A DNA stretch of 11,975 nt from contig NZ_JIBO01000005.1 in assembly GCF_000688655.1 (NCBI RefSeq), positions 41,930 through 53,904 on the forward strand. Reading direction: 5' to 3'. The position numbers and the translations under genes are program-made. The notes below the pieces were generated by a model. That model was not told the origin of the DNA. It made no database searches and was given only the letters and a program-made list of their open reading frames with translations. Position 1 is the stretch's first letter. Every line of letters starts with the position of its first letter. This document shows positions 7,279 to 11,975 of this stretch, piece after piece. Origin of the DNA: Lonsdalea quercina subsp. quercina. GTDB taxonomy: Bacteria > Pseudomonadota > Gammaproteobacteria > Enterobacterales > Enterobacteriaceae.

Positions 7279-8553
7279 TCAATCCAGTAGCGTCGTCAGC
7301 CGGGCTGCAACGTCAGCCTGCGCCAGAGTTTCTTGTTCGCCGCTGGACAAGTTTTTCACTACTGCCTGTCCTGCCGCGACTTCATTTTCGCCCAGCACCA
7401 GAGCGACGCGCGCCCCGCTTTTATCCGCACGGGCAAACTGCTTTTTAAAATTGCCGCCGCCAAAGTTGGTCATCAGCTTTAATCCGGGCAGCGCATCACG
7501 CAGCGATTCCGCCAGCAGCATCGCCGCGCTTTGGGTTCCCGCGCCGGAAGAAATGACGTAAACGTCCACAGCCGGCAGCGCTTTGAACTCCGGATTGACC
7601 GTTTGAACCAGCAGCACCAGGCGTTCTAAACCCATCGCGAAACCGACCGCAGGCGTACTGGAACCGCCCAGCTGTTCCACCATGCCGTCGTAGCGTCCGC
7701 CGCCGCACACAGTACCCTGTGAACCGAGGCTGGTCGTCACCCATTCGAACACAGTGCGGTTGTAATAATCCAGCCCACGGACCAGGCGCGGATTAACCTT
7801 ATATGGGATGCTCGCCTGAGTTAAAAGTTCACACAGGCCGTTAAAATGCTCGCGCGACTCGTCATCGAGGTAATCGGTAAGCACCGGCGCGTCGTTCAAC
7901 AGCGTCTGCACATCGCGATTTTTAGAATCCAGGACGCGCAGCGGGTTGGTGTACATACGACGTTTGCAGTCTTCATCCAGGACATCCTGATGCTGTTCCA
8001 GAAACGCAATCAGCGCCTCGCGATAACGCGCGCGCGCTTCCAGCGAACCGATAGAATTCAGTTCCAGCGAGACGTGTTCGGCGATGCCCAGTTCGCGCCA
8101 CCAGCGCGCCGTCATCATGATCATTTCGGCATCGATATCCGGGCCTTTCAGGCCGAAGACTTCACAACCGAGCTGGTGGAACTGACGGTAGCGGCCTTTC
8201 TGAGGACGTTCGTGACGGAACATCGGGCCTGTGTACCACAGGCGCTGTTCCTGGTTGTAGAGGATACCGTGCTCGATGCCGGCGCGGACGCAGCTCGCCG
8301 TGTTCTCGGGACGCAGCGTCAGGCTGTCGCCGTTGCGGTCCTCAAACGTGTACATCTCTTTTTCTACGACGTCGGTCACTTCACCGATAGCGCGCTTGAA
8401 CAGAGAAGTCTGCTCAACGATAGGCGTACGAATTTCGCCATAGCCATAGCTGGCGAGGATCTGTTTCAAGCTGGCTTCAATGCGGTGCCATAGAGCCGTA
8501 TCGGCCGGCAGGTAATCGTTCATGCCTCGGATGGCTTGGATATTTTTTGCCAC
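7279..8553 (-). CDS. hisS: Histidyl-tRNA synthetase
   Basis: HisRS charges tRNA-His with histidine; class II synthetase, cytosolic homodimer. At 424 aa it equals E. coli HisS. Motif 2 is [17 protein letters not shown] (111-127), the histidine-binding loop is LRPENT (80-85, E83 retained), the histidine-specific motif is RGLDYY (259-264, catalytic R259), and motif 3 is [14 protein letters not shown]-terminal anticodon-binding domain follows from about 325. E. coli has LRPEGTAGC where this protein has LRPENTASC; the substitution occurs near conserved binding residues, but the acidic and threonine residues remain. The start is GTG at 8551-8553 ([14 protein letters not shown] aligns with E. coli from residue 1) with only a weak AGAGAA ribosome site. 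It has its own promoter upstream and leads into yfgM and bamB. Confidence 0.98.
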   Translation of the reverse strand: MAKNIQAIRGMNDYLPADTALWHRIEASLKQILASYGYGEIRTPIVEQTSLFKRAIGEVTDVVEKEMYTFEDRNGDSLTLRPENTASCVRAGIEHGILYNQEQRLWYTGPMFRHERPQKGRYRQFHQLGCEVFGLKGPDIDAEMIMMTARWWRELGIAEHVSLELNSIGSLEARARYREALIAFLEQHQDVLDEDCKRRMYTNPLRVLDSKNRDVQTLLNDAPVLTDYLDDESREHFNGLCELLTQASIPYKVNPRLVRGLDYYNRTVFEWVTTSLGSQGTVCGGGRYDGMVEQLGGSSTPAVGFAMGLERLVLLVQTVNPEFKALPAVDVYVISSGAGTQSAAMLLAESLRDALPGLKLMTNFGGGNFKKQFARADKSGARVALVLGENEVAAGQAVVKNLSSGEQETLAQADVAARLTTLLD

Positions 8554-8590
8554 GTCAGTTCTCTAATCCGTTTTCTCGAAAATAGGCCCG

Positions 8591-8620
8591 ATTATAGAGG
8601 GAGCGGCACTGCGGCATCAA
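8591..8620 (-). promoter_or_regulatory. hisS: hisS promoter with GC-rich discriminator
   Basis: On the minus strand, -35 TTGATG (8620-8615, 4/6) and a perfect -10 TATAAT (8596-8591) are separated by 18 bp. The -10 is followed by CGGGCC, a GC-rich discriminator expected of stringently controlled translation genes. Predicted start is near 8584, leaving a leader of about 31 bases before the GTG. It should drive hisS-yfgM-bamB and, beyond the 5381-5409 hairpin, der. Confidence 0.7.
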
Positions 8621-8659
8621 TGCGCGGCCGTCGCCGTCGGGTTGGGAAGCTGTCGACAG

Positions 8660-8683
8660 GGTGGCATCTCATGCGATGCCACC
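8660..8683 (-). other. hairpin just after the ispG stop codon, no U tract
   Basis: GGTGGCATC (8660-8668) and GATGCCACC (8675-8683) form a perfect 9-bp stem with a 6-base loop, beginning 4 bases after the ispG stop. On the minus strand it is followed by a 10-base palindrome CTGTCGACAG (8650-8659), not a T run, so it is not a classical terminator. It may protect or define the 3' end of the ispG message, upstream of the separate hisS promoter. Confidence 0.55.
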
Positions 8684-8687
8684 GCCG

Positions 8688-9809
8688 TCACTTATCGACC
8701 ACGTTGATGGTGATGCGGTTACTTTCGTTCAGCATCGCCGCTTTGGCGCGGATTTTAGACTCCAATTGGTCGATCATCTGTTCATTGTCAAAACGTTCAC
8801 GCTGGCGAACGCCGTCTTCATAAAAGCCGCTTTTCTTGTTGCCGCCGGTCACGCCCAGCGTCGACACCAGCGCTTCGCCCGGTCCGTTGACCACGCAACC
8901 GATAATCGAGACGTCCATCGGCGTAATGATATCTTCCAGTCGCTGCTCCAACGCGTTAACGGTGCCAATCACGTCAAACTCCTGACGCGAGCAGGTCGGG
9001 CAGGCGATAAAGTTGATGCCGCGCGCGCGAATGCGCAGTGACTTCAGAATATCGAAACCGACTTTCACTTCTTCCACCGGGTCGGCCGCCAGCGAGATAC
9101 GCAGCGTGTCGCCAATCCCTTCGGAGAGCAGCAGCCCCAGACCGATGGCGGATTTAACCGCCCCGCTCCGCGCGCCGCCCGCTTCCGTGATACCAAGATG
9201 CAGCGGCTGATCGATGCGGGACGCCAGCAGACGGTAGGACTGAACAGCCAGGAAGACGTCCGACGCCTTCACACTGACTTTGAACTGGTCGAAGTTGAGT
9301 CTGTCCAGAATATCGACGTGGCGCATGGCGGATTCGAGCAGCGCTTCCGGCGTAGGCTCGCCGTACTTTTCCTGCAGATCCTTTTCCAATGAGCCGGCGT
9401 TGACGCCGATACGGATCGGGATGTTGTTGTCCCGCGCGCAGTCCACGACAGCGCGGATACGCTCTTCGTTACCGATGTTGCCGGGGTTAATGCGCAGGCA
9501 ATCCACGCCGTATTCAGCGACTTTCAACGCGATGCGATAGTCAAAATGGATATCCGCAACCAGCGGCACATTCACCTGTTGCTTGATCAACTTGAATGCC
9601 TCAGCGGCATCCATGGTGGGGACAGAGACTCGAACGATATCGACGCCCACGCGTTCCAACGCTTTAATTTGATTCACCGTCGCTTCAACATTCGTTGTGC
9701 GGGTGTTCGTCATCGACTGCACCGCTATCGGCGCGCCGTCACCGACGGGCACCTTACCAACGTAAATGCGCTTTGATTTGCGACGGGTTATGGGTGCGGG
9801 GTTATTCAC
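8688..9809 (-). CDS. ispG: 4-hydroxy-3-methylbut-2-enyl diphosphate synthase (flavodoxin)
   Basis: IspG (GcpE) reduces and ring-opens methylerythritol cyclodiphosphate to HMBPP, the penultimate step of the MEP isoprenoid pathway, using a [4Fe-4S] cluster and flavodoxin. The 373-aa protein (E. coli 372) has a TIM barrel (about 1-265; [51 protein letters not shown]) and a C-terminal cluster domain with all ligands: C270 and C273 (ACPTC), C305 (IGCVVNGPG) and E312. The start is GTG at 9807-9809, chosen because [18 protein letters not shown] aligns with the E. coli N-terminus and because an unusually complete Shine-Dalgarno precedes it. It follows rodZ by 36 bp and is followed by a hairpin and the hisS promoter. 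Confidence 0.98.
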   Translation of the reverse strand: MNNPAPITRRKSKRIYVGKVPVGDGAPIAVQSMTNTRTTNVEATVNQIKALERVGVDIVRVSVPTMDAAEAFKLIKQQVNVPLVADIHFDYRIALKVAEYGVDCLRINPGNIGNEERIRAVVDCARDNNIPIRIGVNAGSLEKDLQEKYGEPTPEALLESAMRHVDILDRLNFDQFKVSVKASDVFLAVQSYRLLASRIDQPLHLGITEAGGARSGAVKSAIGLGLLLSEGIGDTLRISLAADPVEEVKVGFDILKSLRIRARGINFIACPTCSRQEFDVIGTVNALEQRLEDIITPMDVSIIGCVVNGPGEALVSTLGVTGGNKKSGFYEDGVRQRERFDNEQMIDQLESKIRAKAAMLNESNRITINVVDK

Positions 9810-9813
9810 AACT

Positions 9814-9821
9814 TCACCTCC
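9814..9821 (-). promoter_or_regulatory. ispG: full-length Shine-Dalgarno of ispG
   Basis: The minus strand reads GGAGGTGA, complementary over eight bases to the 3' end of 16S rRNA, with 4 bases left before the GTG start (7 from the GGAGG core). It decides the GTG start and predicts strong initiation despite the non-ATG codon. Confidence 0.8.
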
Positions 9822-9833
9822 AAAATGCCGCTA

Positions 9834-9856
9834 CCGGCCGGAAAATTACTGGCCGG
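9834..9856 (-). repeat. inverted repeat enclosing the rodZ stop codon
   Basis: CCGGCC (9834-9839) and GGCCGG (9851-9856) can pair, with the rodZ TAA stop (9848-9846) in the loop. No T run follows on the minus strand. The short stem lies 12 bases upstream of the ispG ribosome site, so translation through the rodZ end could alter it. A regulatory role is speculative. Confidence 0.35.
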
Positions 9857-10838
9857 CCAGCGTTAAACGTGCAACCTGATTGCTTCTGACGTACTGACTC
9901 AAATCAACCGGTTTACCCTGATACTGAATCTGAACAGCAGCAGGGGCGCCGATTTTGAGCCGATAAGGAGGTTGTCCGCTCAGATTCAGCGAACCGCCGT
10001 TGCGTTGCATACCGCTGAACAGCTTTTTGCCGGTGCTATCCACCACCTCCAGCCAGCAGTCCGCAGAGAACGACATCGCTAATGCATTTGACGCAGGCAC
10101 GGAAGGCGCCGGAGTCTCAACAGCCGGAGCCGCGGAGGATGGCGATGGCGCTGGAGAAGGTTGAGTCGGAGACACGCTCGGCGCAGGAGCCGGCGTGGCG
10201 GGAGCGACCGGCGCAGGCGAATTAGCCGTTGGCGCAGACGTTGTTGCAGAAGACGCATCGGCAGGCGGCGTTACTTCTCTAGCTGCGCCACTCGTGGCGC
10301 TATCGTCCGGTACGACCGGGTCCGGTTCGCCATTGCCCAAATCCAGCGACTGTCCATCCTGCGAAGTCTGCGTAGCGTTCGCATGATCGACCATGGAATT
10401 GATTTCCTGCTGCTGCGCCTGATGATTTTGCCACCACCAGGCGACCGTCAGCCCCAAAACGCCCAACAATATCAACCAAGTAAAGGTCATGAGCCAGCCG
10501 TCGCGCTTCTTGCGGCTTTTGCCTAGCGCGAGGTGCTGCATAGGGGAAACGTTGGAGGTGCGGCTCGGCACCACGTGTTTTTCCAGCATCGGCAGCAGTT
10601 CGTCTTCAGGCAGATGCACCAACTTGGCATAAGACCGGATATATCCACGCAGAAATGTCGGAGCAAGCCCGGCAGGCGTGTTGCCTTCTTCAATCTCACG
10701 AACGGTCGAGACTTTCAGGCACAACCTCTCCGCGACGACTTGCTGCGACAACCCTAAGCTTTCACGCGCCTGACGCAGTCGCTCCCCAGGAGTGGCTATG
10801 GGTGATGCTGTTCTATCTTGATTGGCTTCAGTATTCAT
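9846..10838 (-). CDS. rodZ: Cytoskeletal/cell-shape protein RodZ
   Basis: RodZ is a bitopic inner-membrane protein that links MreB filaments to the elongasome (RodA/PBP2) and keeps rod shape. At 330 aa (E. coli 337) the order is: cytosolic Xre-like helix-turn-helix domain about 16-85 ([20 protein letters not shown], then [13 protein letters not shown] with the aromatic residues that contact MreB); basic stretch KSRKKR (107-112); transmembrane helix about 114-136 ([23 protein letters not shown]); Pro/Ala/Ser-rich periplasmic linker about 172-250; and C-terminal DUF4115 beta domain about 252-330 ([20 protein letters not shown]). The ATG at 10836-10838 lies inside the end of pilW: the genes overlap by 11 bp, so translation is probably coupled. 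Older name yfgA. Confidence 0.97.
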   Translation of the reverse strand: MNTEANQDRTASPIATPGERLRQARESLGLSQQVVAERLCLKVSTVREIEEGNTPAGLAPTFLRGYIRSYAKLVHLPEDELLPMLEKHVVPSRTSNVSPMQHLALGKSRKKRDGWLMTFTWLILLGVLGLTVAWWWQNHQAQQQEINSMVDHANATQTSQDGQSLDLGNGEPDPVVPDDSATSGAAREVTPPADASSATTSAPTANSPAPVAPATPAPAPSVSPTQPSPAPSPSSAAPAVETPAPSVPASNALAMSFSADCWLEVVDSTGKKLFSGMQRNGGSLNLSGQPPYRLKIGAPAAVQIQYQGKPVDLSQYVRSNQVARLTLAGQ

Positions 10839-11586
10839 TAGCTAAGAATTGCTGGTACTGTTTAGATTGTGGAAAACTTCGCGCCAGCATCGCACCGTAA
10901 CGCATCGCGTCATCGGTATCCCCCGCCAGCGCGGCGAAACGAATCTGTAGCCATAAACTTTCGGCACTCGCCGGAAATTTCGGCTGATGTATATTCAAGA
11001 GCATCCGCGTTTGTTCCGGATGGCCGGTATGCATACGATGCTCGGCTTCCGCGAGTAAGCGTTGGCCTTTGCGCGGGTCGTGGTTCAAAGCCCGACTAAG
11101 CCATTGCTTCGCCTCATCAGGCTGCCCGGCGTCTAAAAAACAATAACCGGCATTTTCCAGAGCATCAGCAACCGGCGGATAATCCGCGAGCTGCGCTGCG
11201 CGGCTAAACTGTTGTTGCGCCGTTACATACTGCCCTAAACCACACAGAAACGCACCGTAATTATTCATTACGCTCCCATTGACGGGACTCTGTCGCAACA
11301 ACTGGCGATAACGCTTTTCCGCCGCCGCATTTTCGCCGATTCGCTGTTCGTACAGCGCCATCCCCAGTTGAGTGCGATAGTCATTCGGGGACGCCCTCAA
11401 GGCGATGAGCAGGTTACTGTGGGCAACGTCTAACTGCCCGCGTTCAAGGTACGCCAACCCCAATTGCAAACGCGTCTGCGCCTGGGGCGAGAGCAAGACT
11501 GTTTCCGAGGTATTCACACACCCGCTTATCATCACGCATACGACGGCCAAAGCGCGCCGCCACCTTCCCTGCCACCGTGAATTCAT
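10828..11586 (-). CDS. pilW: PilF/PilW-type TPR lipoprotein (type IV pilus biogenesis/stability family)
   Basis: A 252-aa lipoprotein: basic N-terminus, hydrophobic stretch and lipobox ISGC with C23 followed by Val, which does not signal inner-membrane retention. The mature part (about 30-250) is built of TPR repeats ([56 protein letters not shown] is one pair, residues about 41-96; [20 protein letters not shown] another). In Pseudomonas the family member PilF is the pilotin that brings the PilQ secretin to the outer membrane. In this family the gene commonly lies between rlmN and rodZ, as here; E. coli lacks it at this position. No other pilus gene is visible, so a role in pili of this organism is inference from family. 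The ATG at 11584-11586 has AAGGA 9 bases upstream. It overlaps rodZ by 11 bp. Confidence 0.85.
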   Translation of the reverse strand: MNSRWQGRWRRALAVVCVMISGCVNTSETVLLSPQAQTRLQLGLAYLERGQLDVAHSNLLIALRASPNDYRTQLGMALYEQRIGENAAAEKRYRQLLRQSPVNGSVMNNYGAFLCGLGQYVTAQQQFSRAAQLADYPPVADALENAGYCFLDAGQPDEAKQWLSRALNHDPRKGQRLLAEAEHRMHTGHPEQTRMLLNIHQPKFPASAESLWLQIRFAALAGDTDDAMRYGAMLARSFPQSKQYQQFLANEY

Positions 11587-11660
11587 TTCTGACTATCCTT
11601 AGCCATTGTCTCTCGCCGAAGGCAAGCGGTCTCAGCCCATGAGGCCGCCGTTACTACAGC

Positions 11661-11688
11661 ATAGTATGATAAGCCTCTGAAATGTAAT
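11661..11688 (-). promoter_or_regulatory. possible promoter upstream of pilW-rodZ
   Basis: On the minus strand ATTACA (11688-11683) and TACTAT (11666-11661), each matching consensus at 4 of 6 positions, are 16 bp apart in the 136-bp gap between rlmN and pilW. This could start a pilW-rodZ-ispG message about 70 bases before the pilW ATG. The matches are weak, and readthrough from rlmN is equally possible since no terminator was recognised in the gap. Confidence 0.25.
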
Positions 11689-11722
11689 TATCATCTGTCT
11701 GCCCCTTTCAGGCTGACAGCGA

Positions 11723-11975
11723 TCATACGCTTTTGACGGCTATTGTATCCTTGACCATTTTTTTCTTCATTGTCCGCTTGGTGCGGTCAACGACTTCCCC
11801 AGCCAACTGCCCACAAGCTGCATCAATGTCGTCACCGCGCGTTTTACGTACGATGGTGGTGAAACCGTATTCCATCAGTACCTTGGAGAAGCGGTCAACG
11901 CGGCTGTTGGAGCTGCGTCCATACGGCGCGCCAGGGAACGGGTTCCACGGGATCAGGTTGATCTTGCACGGCGTG
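11723..11975 (-). CDS. rlmN: 23S rRNA/tRNA adenine C2-methyltransferase RlmN, C-terminal part (gene runs off the right edge)
   Basis: RlmN is a radical-SAM enzyme that methylates C2 of A2503 in 23S rRNA and A37 of some tRNAs. Only the last 83 residues are in the window: [20 protein letters not shown], then [20 protein letters not shown], then [20 protein letters not shown] and a basic tail ending VKSV before TGA (11725-11723). The Cys of DAACGQL is 29 residues from the C-terminus, the same distance as C355 of E. coli RlmN, the residue that carries the methyl group during catalysis. The CxxxCxxC radical-SAM motif and the start are beyond the window. It is the first gene, in transcription order, of the rlmN-pilW-rodZ-ispG run seen here. 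Confidence 0.96.
   Translation of the reverse strand, partial: TPCKINLIPWNPFPGAPYGRSSNSRVDRFSKVLMEYGFTTIVRKTRGDDIDAACGQLAGEVVDRTKRTMKKKMVKDTIAVKSV

Noticed and set aside
7846..8493. A 215-codon plus-strand frame antisense to hisS
   Set aside because: Shadow of the conserved hisS coding frame, with the same compositional pattern as other antisense frames here.
10111..10260. Repetitive GC-rich stretch that might be a DNA repeat array
   Set aside because: It codes for the Pro/Ala/Ser-rich linker of RodZ; the units vary in length and sequence, so it is low-complexity coding sequence.

Overview
The window is a stretch of chromosomal core genome from a gamma-proteobacterium of the order Enterobacterales. 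The protein sequences of guaB, xseA, der, bamB, yfgM, hisS, ispG, rodZ and rlmN read as close relatives of the E. coli proteins, and the gene order rlmN-rodZ-ispG-hisS-yfgM-bamB-der-yfgJ / xseA / guaB is the enterobacterial arrangement. Two things differ from E. coli. A PilF/PilW-type lipoprotein gene sits between rlmN and rodZ. A protealysin-type M4 metalloprotease plus its presumed inhibitor (emfourin family) sits between xseA and yfgJ. Together with a moderately GC-rich composition (judged by eye), this suggests a soft-rot or plant-associated member (Pectobacteriaceae such as Dickeya, Brenneria or Pectobacterium) or a Serratia-like relative. The genus is an inference.

Layout from left to right. 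The 5' part of guaB (minus strand) runs off the left edge. Its promoter region (about 413-582) is shared back to back with xseA (plus). The plus-strand pair protease-emfourin (2055-3432) follows, with a 32-bp gene overlap. It converges on the small zinc-ribbon gene yfgJ (minus, ends 3463). A perfect rho-independent terminator (3761-3790) closes a long minus-strand block. Read in transcription order from the right edge, that block is rlmN (3' end only), pilW/pilF, rodZ, ispG, hisS, yfgM, bamB, der. Spacing inside the block is tight: pilW and rodZ overlap by 11 bp, hisS-yfgM is 13 bp and yfgM-bamB is 10 bp. The exceptions are ispG-hisS (134 bp, with a good hisS promoter), bamB-der (146 bp, with a perfect 12-bp hairpin) and rlmN-pilW (136 bp).

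Functionally the minus-strand block combines translation and ribosome genes (RlmN, HisS, Der), envelope assembly (BamB in the BAM complex, YfgM at the Sec translocon, RodZ in the elongasome, a PilF-type lipoprotein) and isoprenoid synthesis (IspG, which supplies undecaprenyl phosphate for the wall). guaB makes GMP precursors and xseA is the large subunit of exonuclease VII. The one clearly accessory module is the protease/inhibitor pair. No tRNA, rRNA, CRISPR array, insertion sequence or integrase was seen. The most noteworthy signals are the overlapping protease-inhibitor operon, a perfect 22-bp palindrome inside the inhibitor gene, and several intergenic hairpins and promoters in the hisS-der block. 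I did not find a convincing entirely new system.
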